A stretch of DNA of 64,000 nt from Loktanella fryxellensis (GTDB lineage: Bacteria; Pseudomonadota; Alphaproteobacteria; Rhodobacterales; Rhodobacteraceae): assembly GCF_900110065.1 (NCBI RefSeq), contig NZ_FOCI01000003.1, positions 1-64,000 on the forward strand. The letters run 5' to 3'. The notes beneath the pieces were generated by a model. The model did not search any database and was not told where the DNA came from. It was given only the letters and a program-made list of their open reading frames with translations. The position numbers were made by a program, and so were the translations under genes. Below are positions 8,356 to 17,280 of the stretch, piece by piece; the stretch's first letter is position 1, and each line of letters starts with the position of its first letter.

Positions 8356-9410
8356 GCAGTGGCGGTGTGCAGACGCGGGTGATCGGCCCGGACGACGGCG
8401 ACCAGCGGCTCGACCGCTATCTGCGGCGGCTGTTCCCGCACCTGACGCAGGGCCGCATCGAAAAGATGTGCCGCAAGGGCGACATCCGCGTCGATGGTGG
8501 GCGCGTCAAATCGAACACCCGCCTCGACGTGGGCCAAAGCATCCGCATCCCGCCCCTGCCGACCGAGGCGCAGGTGGAGGCAGAGCGCAGCCTGCTGAAG
8601 CAGGGCGTGACCAAGGCGGATGCGGCCCTGATCCAGTCCTGCGTGATCTACCGCGACGACCACATGATCGTCATCAACAAACCTGCGGGTCTGGCGACCC
8701 AAGGTGGCACCAACACCACCCGCCACGTCGACGCGATGAGCGAGGCGCTGATGTTCGGCTATGACGAAAAGCCGCGTCTGGTGCACCGTCTGGACAAGGA
8801 CACCTCCGGCGTCCTGATCCTTGCGCGGACCCGGATGGCGGCCAAGCAGTTGACCGACAACCTGAAACACCACGCCACGCGCAAGATCTATTGGGCCGCC
8901 GTCGCCGGCGTGCCGCATCCGCGTGCGGCGACGATCAAATACGGGCTGATCAAGGCCCCCGGCCACGGCAGCGGCGGCGAGAACGAAAAGATGCGCTGCA
9001 TCCACCCCAAGGAGGTGGACAGCACCGAAGGTGCGAAGCGCGCCACGACCGATTACGCCGTCCTCGATACGCTGGCCAAACGTGCCTCATGGGTCGCCCT
9101 CGTGCCGATCACGGGCCGGACGCACCAGCTGCGCGCCCATATGGCCGAAATCGGTCACCCGATCATCGGCGACGGCAAGTATGGCGGCACCGATCAGGAA
9201 AACCTCGGCGATGGCTGGGGCGCCGGCATGGGCGGCGACATCAGCCGCAAGATGCACCTGCACGCACGGTCGCTGACCATCGAACACCCCGAAACGGGCG
9301 CGATCCTGCATCTGACGGCGCCGCTGCCGGACCACATGCAGCGGACGTGGGATTTCGTGGGCTGGCACGTCAGCCACGCCCCCGTCGATCCGTTCAACAT
9401 GCCCGACTGA
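8352..9410 (+). CDS. rluC: 23S rRNA pseudouridine synthase, RluC/RluD family
   Basis: Isomerises specific uridines in 23S rRNA. The 352-residue protein has an N-terminal S4 RNA-binding domain (about residues 18-66) and the RluA-type catalytic domain with HRLDKDTSG at 145-153, where D148 is the catalytic aspartate. Further conserved blocks are INKPAGL and GRTHQLRAHMA near residue 255. The ATG at 8352 overlaps the crcB stop (ATGA); a longer in-frame extension into crcB is rejected. RluC rather than RluD is favoured by its length and operon, but the exact target uridines are not readable from sequence. Confidence 0.9.
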   Translation: MSSGGVQTRVIGPDDGDQRLDRYLRRLFPHLTQGRIEKMCRKGDIRVDGGRVKSNTRLDVGQSIRIPPLPTEAQVEAERSLLKQGVTKADAALIQSCVIYRDDHMIVINKPAGLATQGGTNTTRHVDAMSEALMFGYDEKPRLVHRLDKDTSGVLILARTRMAAKQLTDNLKHHATRKIYWAAVAGVPHPRAATIKYGLIKAPGHGSGGENEKMRCIHPKEVDSTEGAKRATTDYAVLDTLAKRASWVALVPITGRTHQLRAHMAEIGHPIIGDGKYGGTDQENLGDGWGAGMGGDISRKMHLHARSLTIEHPETGAILHLTAPLPDHMQRTWDFVGWHVSHAPVDPFNMPD

Positions 9411-9447
9411 TGGCGGCAGCCATCCGTGACAGGTCAGGAGTGATCGC

Positions 9448-10161
9448 ATGAACGACTGGGCTCCCCGCCGATTCTGGACACTGGCCGCGAGCGTGCCCCG
9501 CGATGGCGGCTGGGCCGTCGATCTGGACGGACGCGCCGTCAAGACCCCCTACAAGTCGGCCCTGATCGTGCCGTCCCGCGCCATGGCCGACGCCATTGCC
9601 GCCGAATGGCAGGCACAGGGCGAGCGGATCGACCCCGGCACCATGCCCGTCACCCGCGCCACAAACTCGGCCATCGACAAGGTCGCCCCGCAGCGCGACG
9701 ACGTGGCGGCCTTGCTGGCCGCCTATGGCGAGAGTGATCTGCTGTGCTACCGTGCCACGCAGCCCGACGCGCTGATCGCGCGGCAGAACGCGGCGTGGGA
9801 CCCGTGGCTGGCGTGGTCTGCGCAGGCGCTGGATGCGCCGCTGCATGTGACATCGGGCATCATGCCGGTGGATCAGCCGCAGGCGTCGCTCGACCGGTTG
9901 CACGTGCGCGTGCGGCAATTGGACAACTTTGCCATGACGGGATTCTACGACCTGGTGCAGCTTTCCGGCTCTCTCGTGCTGGCGCTGGCGGTGATCGCTG
10001 GCAAGCTGCCTGCAGCGCAGGCGTGGGACATCAGCCGCATCGACGAGGATTTCCAGATCAGCCAGTGGGGCGACGACGACGACGCCGCCGCGGTGGCGGC
10101 GTTGAAGCGGCAGGCGTTCCTGCATGCGGAAACCTTCGTGCGGATGAGCAGCGCCGACTGA
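9448..10161 (+). CDS. ATP12-family F1-ATPase assembly chaperone
   Basis: Bacterial relative of mitochondrial Atp12p, which binds the F1 alpha subunit during ATP synthase assembly. The 237-residue protein has the family features RRFWTLAASV near the start, DGRAVKTPYKSALIVPS (residues 27-43), AEWQAQGERIDPGTMPVTRATNSAID and DLLCYRAT...QNAAWDPWL. CAGGAG lies 7 nt before the ATG. It is typical of alphaproteobacteria, the mitochondrial sister group. It follows rluC after 37 nt. The acidic C-terminal run GDDDDAAAV is unusual only in composition. Confidence 0.9.
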   Translation: MNDWAPRRFWTLAASVPRDGGWAVDLDGRAVKTPYKSALIVPSRAMADAIAAEWQAQGERIDPGTMPVTRATNSAIDKVAPQRDDVAALLAAYGESDLLCYRATQPDALIARQNAAWDPWLAWSAQALDAPLHVTSGIMPVDQPQASLDRLHVRVRQLDNFAMTGFYDLVQLSGSLVLALAVIAGKLPAAQAWDISRIDEDFQISQWGDDDDAAAVAALKRQAFLHAETFVRMSSAD

Positions 10162-10262
10162 CACGGCGATCAGGTCACCGACAGCGCTGCCTGATAAAAA
10201 GCACTTTTCCATGAAATGCATGCGGCTTGTGCAATCGAGTCCGGTCCAGTTGGCTGTGGCTC

Positions 10263-10292
10263 TTGACCTCTGCGCAACAAATCGCTCACTCT
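10263..10292 (+). promoter_or_regulatory. Weak candidate promoter of aapJ
   Basis: TTGACC at 10263-10268 is followed 18 bp later by CACTCT (10287-10292), a poor -10 match. It lies about 100 bp upstream of the aapJ start in the otherwise featureless 228-bp gap after the ATP12 gene. Low confidence. Confidence 0.3.
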
Positions 10293-10389
10293 AGGCGGAT
10301 TGAAGGGGCGACCCGTCATGACGCAACCGCCCGGATGGGTGGAATAATTGGCCGTCCCTTGGCGGGCGGAAACTCAGGAAGAGGTAAGA

Positions 10390-11409
10390 ATGAAAAACTC
10401 CGTACTTTTTGGAACGCTGGCGATGGCCGGTCTCTCTGCCGCCGCGGCTTCGGCTGCGACGCTGGATGACGTCAAGGCACGCGGCAATCTGAACTGCGGC
10501 GTCGTGACCGGCCTCGCTGGATTCGGTGCACCCGACGCCAACGGTGTCTGGGAAGGCTTCGACGTCGACGTGTGCCGTGCGGTCGCTGCCGCGATCTTCG
10601 GCGACGAGAATGCCGTCGAATTCGTGCCGACCACCGGCGAGACCCGCTTCACCGCGCTGTCGTCCGGCGAGATCGACCTGCTGGCCCGCAACACGACCTG
10701 GACCTTCTCGCGCGATGTGGAACTGAAGTTCGACTTCATCGGCGTGAACTACTACGACGGTCAGGGCTTCCTCGTGCCGACCGCTCTGGGCGTCACCTCG
10801 GCCAAGGATCTGGACGGCGCGACCGTCTGCATCCAGACCGGCACCTCGACCGAGCTGAACCTCGCGGACTTCTTCCGTGCCAACAACATCACCTATCAGC
10901 CGGTCGCCGTGCAGACCAACGCCGAAGGCCAGCAGCAGTATCTGGCCGGCGCCTGCGACGCCTACACGACCGACGCATCGGGTCTGGCTGCGACGCGCGC
11001 GACGTTCGAGGCGCCCGACGATCACGTACTGCTGCCCGAGATCATCTCGAAAGAGCCGCTGGGCCCGCTGGTCCGTCACGGTGACAGCGACTGGGCCGAC
11101 CTGAACCGCTGGGTTCTGAACGCCCTGATCGCCGCCGAAGAGCTGGGAATAACCTCGGCCAACGTCGCCGAAATGGCCGCAGCGCCGACCAACAACCCCG
11201 AAGTGAACCGCATCCTGGGCACCGAAGGCGAGTATGGCGCCATGCTGGGCCTCGAGCCGAACTGGGCCGTGGCCGCGATTTCGGCGGGTGGCAACTATGG
11301 CGAGATCTTCGAGCGCAACATCGGCGAGAACACTCCGATCGGCCTGGCCCGTGGCCTGAACGCCCAGTGGACCGACGGCGGCCTGCTCTACACGCCTCCG
11401 TTCCGCTAA
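10390..11409 (+). CDS. aapJ: General L-amino-acid ABC transporter, substrate-binding protein
   Basis: Periplasmic binding protein of the Aap importer, which takes up a broad range of L-amino acids. The 339-residue preprotein has a signal peptide (MKNSVLFGTLAMAGLSAAAA, cleavage after ASA near residue 22), then TLDDVKARGNLNCGV typical of AapJ and the solute-binding family 3 fold. The ATG at 10390 follows GGAAGAGG; an ATG 14 codons earlier would break the signal peptide. A GC-rich hairpin right after the stop probably makes this gene more abundant in mRNA than the downstream permeases. Confidence 0.95.
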   Translation: MKNSVLFGTLAMAGLSAAAASAATLDDVKARGNLNCGVVTGLAGFGAPDANGVWEGFDVDVCRAVAAAIFGDENAVEFVPTTGETRFTALSSGEIDLLARNTTWTFSRDVELKFDFIGVNYYDGQGFLVPTALGVTSAKDLDGATVCIQTGTSTELNLADFFRANNITYQPVAVQTNAEGQQQYLAGACDAYTTDASGLAATRATFEAPDDHVLLPEIISKEPLGPLVRHGDSDWADLNRWVLNALIAAEELGITSANVAEMAAAPTNNPEVNRILGTEGEYGAMLGLEPNWAVAAISAGGNYGEIFERNIGENTPIGLARGLNAQWTDGGLLYTPPFR

Positions 11410-11418
11410 AATAACAGG

Positions 11419-11454
11419 CGAAAGGCCCGGTTTGCGCCGGGCCTTTCGTCGTTT
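11419..11454 (+). terminator. Attenuating hairpin between aapJ and aapQ
   Basis: CGAAAGGCCCGG (11419-11430) and CCGGGCCTTTCG (11437-11448) form a perfect 12-bp stem with a 6-nt loop, followed by TCGTTTT. In amino-acid ABC operons such structures after the binding-protein gene commonly reduce read-through and stabilise the 5' segment; here that role is inferred. Confidence 0.7.
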
Positions 11455-11553
11455 TCTGCGACGCGATCAAGAAACGCCTGCCAGCGCGTGGTGCATCCGG
11501 GCCAACCGGAGCAACCTCAAGCAAGTCTGGCGATGCCCGGGGAGATTATATTC

Positions 11554-12792
11554 ATGTCATCGATGACGGACAGTCCGCCACGCGAAAGCTTTCGCCTGAG
11601 CCAGTTGATCTATGACACGCGCTATCGGTCGCTGACGATCCAGGTGTTCACGCTGGTCCTCGTGTGTATCGGGATCTACTGGCTGGGTCAGAACCTGCTG
11701 ACCAACCTTGCGTCCCTGGGACTGCAACCGAACTTCGCCTTTTTGAACTCGCGCGCGGGTTACGACATCACGCCCAGCATCGGCACGTGGATCACGGGCT
11801 ATACCAGTGCGGCCACCCATTGGGACGCGGCGCTGGTCGGCGTCTATAACACGCTCCTCGTCGCGTTTCTGGGCATCATCCTTGCGACGGTCCTCGGTGT
11901 GATCGCCGGTGTGCTGCGCCTGTCGCGCAACTGGCTGGTCAGCCGCATGATGGCCGTCTATGTCGAGGGGTTCCGCAACGTCCCCCTGCTGCTGTGGATC
12001 CTGCTGATCTATTCCATCTTCTCGGAGGCCTTGCCGCAGCCTCGCGATTTCCGCGAGGTCGAGGGCGCCGTGTCTGCTGCGAGCATGACCTGGGGCGCCT
12101 TTGCCGCCACCAACCGCGGCTTTTACATGCCCGCGCCGGTTTGGGGCCCCGGGTCCGGCGTGCTTGTCGCGGTCTTCGTCGCGTCGGTCGTCGCGGCGGT
12201 CCTCTATCGCCGCTATGCGCGCAAGGTGCTGTTCGACACAGGGCGGATGTTGCCGATGCTCTGGCCGATGGTCGTCATCGCGCTGCTGCCGGTGATCGCC
12301 GCCTACTTCGTCCTTGGGCAGCCGGTGTCGCTGTCCTACCCCGAGCTTGCCGGATTCAACTTCAGCGGTGGTCTGCGGGTGGACAATGCGCTGCTGGCCC
12401 TGTGGCTGGCGCTGTCACTCTATACAGGGGCCTTCATCACCGAGATCGTGCGCGCCGGCATCCTGTCGGTGTCCAAGGGCCAGACCGAAGCGGCGTCCGC
12501 GTTGGGAATGCGCCCCAACCGCACCATGAACCTCGTGATCCTGCCGCAGGCGATGCGCGTCATCATTCCGCCGCTGACCTCGCAATACCTGAACCTGACC
12601 AAGAACTCGTCGCTGGCCATCGCGGTGGGGTATGCGGACGTGCGCGCCACGCTGGGCGGCATCAGCCTGAACCAGACCGGGCGTGCGCTGGAATGCATGT
12701 TGATGCTGGGTCTGCTGTATCTGGCCCTGTCGCTGGCGATTTCCTTCGTCATGAACCTGTTCAATGCGTCGATGAAACTGAAGGAGCGCTGA
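11554..12792 (+). CDS. aapQ: General L-amino-acid ABC transporter, permease AapQ
   Basis: First inner-membrane permease of the Aap system. The 412-residue chain has a long AapQ-type N-terminal region with extra membrane segments before the binding-protein-dependent permease domain, whose EAA-like loop reads EAASALGMRPNRTMNLVILP. YVEGFRNVPLLLWILL near residue 135 is also typical. The ATG at 11554 has GGGGAG about 10 nt upstream; another ATG three codons later (11563) is equally possible. aapM begins 1 nt after the stop. Confidence 0.93.
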   Translation: MSSMTDSPPRESFRLSQLIYDTRYRSLTIQVFTLVLVCIGIYWLGQNLLTNLASLGLQPNFAFLNSRAGYDITPSIGTWITGYTSAATHWDAALVGVYNTLLVAFLGIILATVLGVIAGVLRLSRNWLVSRMMAVYVEGFRNVPLLLWILLIYSIFSEALPQPRDFREVEGAVSAASMTWGAFAATNRGFYMPAPVWGPGSGVLVAVFVASVVAAVLYRRYARKVLFDTGRMLPMLWPMVVIALLPVIAAYFVLGQPVSLSYPELAGFNFSGGLRVDNALLALWLALSLYTGAFITEIVRAGILSVSKGQTEAASALGMRPNRTMNLVILPQAMRVIIPPLTSQYLNLTKNSSLAIAVGYADVRATLGGISLNQTGRALECMLMLGLLYLALSLAISFVMNLFNASMKLKER

Positions 12793-12793
12793 G

Positions 12794-14104
12794 ATGAGCG
12801 AGACACACGCCCACACCACCGCCTTCGTCCGCGACGCGGTCCTGCCACAACAACCCCCGCCAGCGACCGCATCGGGTCCGCTGCGCTGGATGCGCGACAA
12901 CCTGTTCCCGAACTGGATCAACGGGATCATGACGCTGATCGCCATCTACGTGATCTACCGCATCGTGTCGGGCCTGCTGCCGTGGTTCATCAGCCCGACG
13001 TGGGACCAGCCGTCGCTGTCCGCCTGCCGCGCGCTGTTCACCGAACTGGGGCAATCGACGCATCAGGCCTGCTGGGGCGTGATCAACGACCGCTGGCGCC
13101 AGTTGATGTTCGGCTTCTACCCCGCCGAGTTGTACTGGCGACCCACGGTGGCGCTGTTCGTCCTGCTCGCAGGCCTCGCACCGGTGCTCTTCGGCGGCTT
13201 CCCACGGTGGTTCATGGCGTTCGCGCTGGCGTCCCCGTTCATCATCTTCACGCTGATCTGGGGCGGCACGATCTGGGTGCCCATCGTCGTGGCGCTGGGG
13301 CTGGTCATCGCCGTCGTGGCGTTTCGGGGTCTGGTCAAGCGCAACGCCATTCTGGCGACCTTTGCCGGGATCGTGCTGCCGATACTGTTCTGGCTGTTCC
13401 TGGTCGGTCCGCTGACCGCGGTGCTGTCGGATGCGCTGCCTATCGGGCTGGACCCGGTGCGTTCGAACCAACTCGGCGGCTTCCTGTTGTCGGTGGTGAT
13501 CGGCGTGGCGGCCATCGTGCTGTCGCTGCCGCTTGGCATCCTGCTGGCGCTGGGGCGTGCGTCCGATCTGTTCATCGTGAACAAGATCAGCATCGCCTTC
13601 ATCGAGATCGTGCGCGGCGTGCCGCTGATCGTGTGGCTGTTCACCGCGTCCCTGCTGTTGAACTACTTCCTGCCGCCGGGCACTAGCTTTGATCTGACGC
13701 TGCGGGTGATCATCATGGTGACGCTGTTCTCCGCCGCCTACATCGCCGAGGTGGTGCGTGGCGGTCTGGCGGCCGTGCCGAAGGGACAATACGAAGGGGC
13801 CGACAGTCTGGGCCTGTCCTATTGGCAGTCGATGCAGCTGATCGTGCTGCCGCAGGCGCTGAAGATCTCGATCCCCGGCATCGTCAACACCTTCATCGGG
13901 TTGTTCAAGGACACGACGCTGGTGCTGTTCATCGGCCTGCTCGATCCGCTGGGCCTGACCAACGCGATCCGCGCCAGCACCGACTGGAACGGCATCTATT
14001 GGGAACTCTTCATCTTCATCGGCGTGCTGTTCTTCGTCGTCTGCTACAGCATGGGCCGTTATTCGATGTATCTGGAGCGCAAGCTTCAACGTGAAAACCG
14101 TTAA
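12794..14104 (+). CDS. aapM: General L-amino-acid ABC transporter, permease AapM
   Basis: Second permease of the Aap importer, forming a heterodimer with AapQ. It is 436 residues, with an N-terminal cytoplasmic stretch, several hydrophobic segments and the C-terminal permease domain. The latter shows EIVRGVPLIVWLFTASLLLN and the coupling loop EGADSLGLSYWQSMQLIVLP that docks on the ATPase. GGAGCGCTGAG precedes the ATG. aapP follows after 9 nt, so the operon order J-Q-M-P is intact. Confidence 0.94.
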   Translation: MSETHAHTTAFVRDAVLPQQPPPATASGPLRWMRDNLFPNWINGIMTLIAIYVIYRIVSGLLPWFISPTWDQPSLSACRALFTELGQSTHQACWGVINDRWRQLMFGFYPAELYWRPTVALFVLLAGLAPVLFGGFPRWFMAFALASPFIIFTLIWGGTIWVPIVVALGLVIAVVAFRGLVKRNAILATFAGIVLPILFWLFLVGPLTAVLSDALPIGLDPVRSNQLGGFLLSVVIGVAAIVLSLPLGILLALGRASDLFIVNKISIAFIEIVRGVPLIVWLFTASLLLNYFLPPGTSFDLTLRVIIMVTLFSAAYIAEVVRGGLAAVPKGQYEGADSLGLSYWQSMQLIVLPQALKISIPGIVNTFIGLFKDTTLVLFIGLLDPLGLTNAIRASTDWNGIYWELFIFIGVLFFVVCYSMGRYSMYLERKLQRENR

Positions 14105-14113
14105 GGGAAGGGC

Positions 14114-14914
14114 ATGACCATGTCAGACGCCGCACAACAGGACCGCAACGTCAACCGCGCCGCCATGCAGGTCACCGACGAGGTTGCTATCGAAATCTCT
14201 GCGATGAACAAGTGGTACGGCACGTTCCACGTGCTGCGCGACATCAACCTGACGGTGAACCGGGGCGAGCGCATCGTCATCTGCGGGCCGTCCGGGTCGG
14301 GGAAGTCCACGCTGATCCGCTGCATCAATCGGCTGGAGGAACACCAGTCGGGCCGCATCATCGTGGACGGGACGGAGCTGTCCTCAGACCTCAAGAACAT
14401 CGACAAGATCCGGTCGGAAGTGGGGATGTGCTTTCAGCACTTCAACCTGTTCCCGCATCTGACGATCCTGGAAAACTGCACGCTCGCGCCGATCTGGGTG
14501 CGCAAGACGCCCAAGAAGGACGCCGAGGAAACGGCGATGCACTTCCTCAAGAAGGTGAAGATCCCCGAGCAGGCGCACAAGTATCCGGGCCAGCTGTCCG
14601 GTGGTCAGCAGCAGCGTGTGGCCATCGCCCGCAGCCTGTGCATGAAGCCGCGCATCATGCTGTTCGACGAGCCGACATCGGCACTGGACCCCGAGATGAT
14701 CAAGGAGGTTCTGGACACGATGATCGAGCTCGCTGAAGAGGGCATGACCATGCTGTGCGTGACGCACGAGATGGGCTTTGCGCAGGCCGTGGCGAACCGC
14801 GTGATCTTCATGGACCAGGGCCAGATCGTGGAGCAGAACGAGCCGAAGGCGTTCTTCAACAACCCGCAGTCCGAGCGGACCAAGCTGTTCCTGAGCCAGA
14901 TTCTGGGTCACTGA
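14114..14914 (+). CDS. aapP: General L-amino-acid ABC transporter, ATP-binding protein AapP
   Basis: Energises AapQM from the cytoplasmic side. The 266-residue ATPase has Walker [10 protein letters not shown] at 58-66, Q-loop [12 protein letters not shown], signature [15 protein letters not shown] near 162-176, Walker [15 protein letters not shown] and the switch histidine in VTHEM. The family-typical N-terminal [17 protein letters not shown] is complete. The start could be the ATG at 14114 or 14120. A repeat-type terminator follows at 14946. Confidence 0.95.
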   Translation: MTMSDAAQQDRNVNRAAMQVTDEVAIEISAMNKWYGTFHVLRDINLTVNRGERIVICGPSGSGKSTLIRCINRLEEHQSGRIIVDGTELSSDLKNIDKIRSEVGMCFQHFNLFPHLTILENCTLAPIWVRKTPKKDAEETAMHFLKKVKIPEQAHKYPGQLSGGQQQRVAIARSLCMKPRIMLFDEPTSALDPEMIKEVLDTMIELAEEGMTMLCVTHEMGFAQAVANRVIFMDQGQIVEQNEPKAFFNNPQSERTKLFLSQILGH

Positions 14915-14945
14915 GCCGACGGCGGCGTGTGGGGCGGGGGCGGCT

Positions 14946-14992
14946 GCGGGGGCCAGCCCCCGCGCCCCCGGGATATTTCCAACCAGAAGAAG
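14946..14992 (+). repeat. Intergenic repeat/terminator element, copy 1 (after aapP)
   Basis: GCGGGGGC (14946-14953) pairs with GCCCCCGC (14956-14963) around a CA loop. It is followed by GCCCCCGGGATATTT and then ACCAGAAGAA. The same arrangement (G/C stem with CA loop, CCCGGGATATTT, ACCAGAAGAA) occurs after fabI at 62781-62840 in the same orientation relative to the upstream gene. It sits between the converging aapP and sixA. The likely role is transcription termination; the conserved downstream ACCAGAAGAA is unexplained. Confidence 0.65.
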
Positions 14993-15008
14993 GGCAGGGA
15001 CCCTTGCG

Positions 15009-15512
15009 TCAGTCCGAGAGGTCCGCAGGAATGACGAAGGCGGTGCAATCCCCCTGTGCGATGTCGGCCCATGATGCCACGTTGAACGTGATGACCGTTG
15101 TGGCCGCCGTCGGGTAGTCGGCAAAGCGGGCGTGGTCGGGCGCGGTCGTGACCAGATGGTGCGCCAACTCTCCGATGCCCGGGTTGTGGGCGCAGACCAG
15201 CAGGGTGGCGGTGTCGCCTTGTTTGCGGATATGGCGCAGCAGCATATCGGGGCTTGCGTTGTAGAATTGCGGCAGGTGCCGCACGGGCACGTCGGCGCGA
15301 GCACCCGTCAGCATCAGGTCGACGGTCTGCGTCGTGCGCTCCGCATCGGAACACAGGATCAGGTCCGGCAGGTGACCTTGCGCCGCCAGCCAGTGTCCCA
15401 AAGCGGGCGCATCCCTGCGGCCCCGCGCGTTCAGCGTGCGGTCGTGGTCGGCCAGCGTGGGGTCGTCCCAGCCGGATTTCGCATGACGCAGCAGGATCAG
15501 GGTCAGCGTCAC
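15009..15512 (-). CDS. sixA: SixA-type phosphohistidine phosphatase
   Basis: Histidine-phosphatase-superfamily enzyme; E. coli SixA removes phosphate from phosphohistidine proteins, including the nitrogen phosphotransferase system. The 167-residue product starts with the catalytic RHG-like motif LILLRHAKSGW (RHAKS) at residues 6-14. It continues with CSDAERTTQT and VCAHNPGIGELAHHL with the second catalytic histidine. The start is GTG at 15512, 4 nt after the argB stop. The natural substrate here is unknown. Confidence 0.85.
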   Translation of the reverse strand: MTLTLILLRHAKSGWDDPTLADHDRTLNARGRRDAPALGHWLAAQGHLPDLILCSDAERTTQTVDLMLTGARADVPVRHLPQFYNASPDMLLRHIRKQGDTATLLVCAHNPGIGELAHHLVTTAPDHARFADYPTAATTVITFNVASWADIAQGDCTAFVIPADLSD

Positions 15513-15516
15513 GGGG

Positions 15517-16410
15517 TTAGTCCTGACGCGATTTCAGGCGGGATTCGGTGGATCTGATGATCGACCCGGCCCCGTGTTCGGTGAACAGTTCCAGCAAGGA
15601 TGCGTTCGGTAGCCGACCGTCGAGGATCACGACCGCGCGCACGCCGTCCTCGATCGCCTTCAGCGCGGTTTCGACCTTGGGGATCATGCCGCCCGCGATG
15701 GTGCCGTCGGCGATCATGGCGCGGATCTGGTCTGGGTTGAGCTGCGTCAGCACCTTGCCGTCCGCATCCTTGACCCCCGGAACGTCGGTCAGCAGCAGCA
15801 GGCGGTCGGCCTTCAGCGCCCCCGCGATGGCGCCCGCCGCGGTGTCGCCGTTCACGTTGAATGTCTCGAGGAAGTCCATGCCGGTCGCCACCGGGGCCAC
15901 GACGGGGATGATCCCGGCGCCATAGAGGTCGCGCAGCACCTGCACGTTCATCTCGACCGGGCGGCCGACGAAGCCCAGTTCCGGGTCGTCCGCCTCGGCG
16001 ACCATCAGGTCATCGTCCTTGCCGGAGAGACCCACGGCACGGCCGCCTTCGTCCATGATCGCCTGCACGATGCGTTTGTTCACAAGGCCGGTCAGCACCA
16101 TCTCGACCACTTCGACGGTGGCCTGATCGGTGACGCGCTTGCCGCGGATGAAGGTCGATTTGATGCCAAGCCTGTCGAGCATCTCGTTGATCATCGGGCC
16201 GCCACCGTGGACCACGACCGGGTTCATGCCGACCTGTTTCATCAGCACGATGTCGCGGGCGAATTCGGCCATTGCATCCGCGTCGCCCATGGCGTTACCG
16301 CCGAACTTCACCACAACCACCGCGCCGGAGTAGCGCTGCAGATAGGGCAGGGCCTCCGACAGGGTGCGGGCCGTGGCGATCCAGTCTCGGTTCATGTCCT
16401 GCGTCCTCAT
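15517..16410 (-). CDS. argB: Acetylglutamate kinase
   Basis: Second step of arginine biosynthesis: ATP-dependent phosphorylation of N-acetyl-L-glutamate. The 297-residue amino-acid-kinase-fold protein has [12 protein letters not shown] near residue 33, [16 protein letters not shown] near 68 and the nucleotide-site [12 protein letters not shown]. The ATG at 16410 has GGAGGGG about 7 nt upstream; an ATG five codons later also fits homologues. It follows engB, separated by a long hairpin, and ends 4 nt before sixA. Confidence 0.95.
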   Translation of the reverse strand: MRTQDMNRDWIATARTLSEALPYLQRYSGAVVVVKFGGNAMGDADAMAEFARDIVLMKQVGMNPVVVHGGGPMINEMLDRLGIKSTFIRGKRVTDQATVEVVEMVLTGLVNKRIVQAIMDEGGRAVGLSGKDDDLMVAEADDPELGFVGRPVEMNVQVLRDLYGAGIIPVVAPVATGMDFLETFNVNGDTAAGAIAGALKADRLLLLTDVPGVKDADGKVLTQLNPDQIRAMIADGTIAGGMIPKVETALKAIEDGVRAVVILDGRLPNASLLELFTEHGAGSIIRSTESRLKSRQD

Positions 16411-16450
16411 GGTCGCCCCTCCGGGGTTGGTTCGGCCAAGGGATAGCGGA

Positions 16451-16484
16451 GGCGCGTCACCCCCTCAAGCGGGGATGACGCGCC
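16451..16484 (-). other. Long hairpin between engB and argB
   Basis: On the minus strand GGCGCGTCATCCCC and GGGGGTGACGCGCC pair over 14 positions (one T-G wobble) around a 6-nt loop. It is located after the engB stop (16536) and 41 nt before the argB start. There is no clear T-tract downstream, so it is a structural or processing element, or a weak terminator. Confidence 0.45.
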
Positions 16485-16535
16485 CTTGGGCTAAGGGCAG
16501 GATGTTGTCGGAGGACGAGGGACGTTCGCGGGTGA

Positions 16536-17186
16536 TCAGGCCTCGATGGTGGCAATCACGGCACGGAGCGTCTCGATCCCTTCGCCTTTTTCGGAACTGG
16601 TGAGGATCAGCTCCGGATAGGCGGCGGGGTGGCGGGCGAGGGCCGTGCGTGTCGCGGCCATCGCCGCATCCAGCGCGTCGCCCTTGACCTTGTCGGTCTT
16701 GGTCATCACCGCCTGGAATGTGACGGCGGACCGATCGAGCAGCGTCATGATCTCTTCGTCCACTGCCTTGGCGCCGTGGCGCGCGTCGATCAGAACGAAC
16801 ACCCGGCGCAGGGTGGGGCGGCCCTGCAGATAGCTTTTCAACAGCGCCTGCCATTTGGCGACGACGGCCACGGGCGCGTTGGCAAAGCCGTAGCCCGGAA
16901 GGTCGACGACATAGAGATCGCCTGCGGTGAAGAAGTTGATCTCCTGCGTGCGGCCCGGCGTATTGGAGGCCCGCGCCAACCCCTTGCGCCCCGTGAGGGC
17001 ATTGATGAGCGACGACTTGCCCACGTTGGACCGCCCGGCAAAGCAGACCTCCAGCCGGTCTGCGGGGGGCAGGCCGTCCATCGCGACCACGCCCTTGACG
17101 AAGTCGGTCTGGCCCGCGAACAGCAGGCGGCCCTTTTCCAGCGCCTCGGCGTCCGGAAGCTCGACGGGGGGGAAACGCATTTCCAT
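16536..17186 (-). CDS. engB: Ribosome-assembly/cell-division GTPase EngB (YihA/YsxC)
   Basis: Small TRAFAC GTPase needed for large-subunit maturation. With the ATG at 17186 the product has 216 residues; an in-frame start at 17270 would add a low-complexity MTTTTGGG segment with no ribosome-binding site and is not preferred. The G motifs are GRSNVGKSS at 51-59 (G1), NTPGRTQ (G2), DLPGYGFA (G3) and TKTDKVKG (G4). It lies between yidC and argB, as usual in Rhodobacteraceae. Confidence 0.94.
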   Translation of the reverse strand: MEMRFPPVELPDAEALEKGRLLFAGQTDFVKGVVAMDGLPPADRLEVCFAGRSNVGKSSLINALTGRKGLARASNTPGRTQEINFFTAGDLYVVDLPGYGFANAPVAVVAKWQALLKSYLQGRPTLRRVFVLIDARHGAKAVDEEIMTLLDRSAVTFQAVMTKTDKVKGDALDAAMAATRTALARHPAAYPELILTSSEKGEGIETLRAVIATIEA

Positions 17187-17280
17187 GGGCGGGGCCTTTC
17201 GCGGGGGACGCAGGATCGTCCCGAAAATGGGGAAGGGGGCGGTGATCCCGCCCCCCGTCGTCGTCGTCATGTCGTGTCGC

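Noticed and set aside
12761-14089. Minus-strand open frame opposite aapM rich in His, Asp, Gln
   Set aside because: Antisense of membrane-protein codons gives this composition; no domain.
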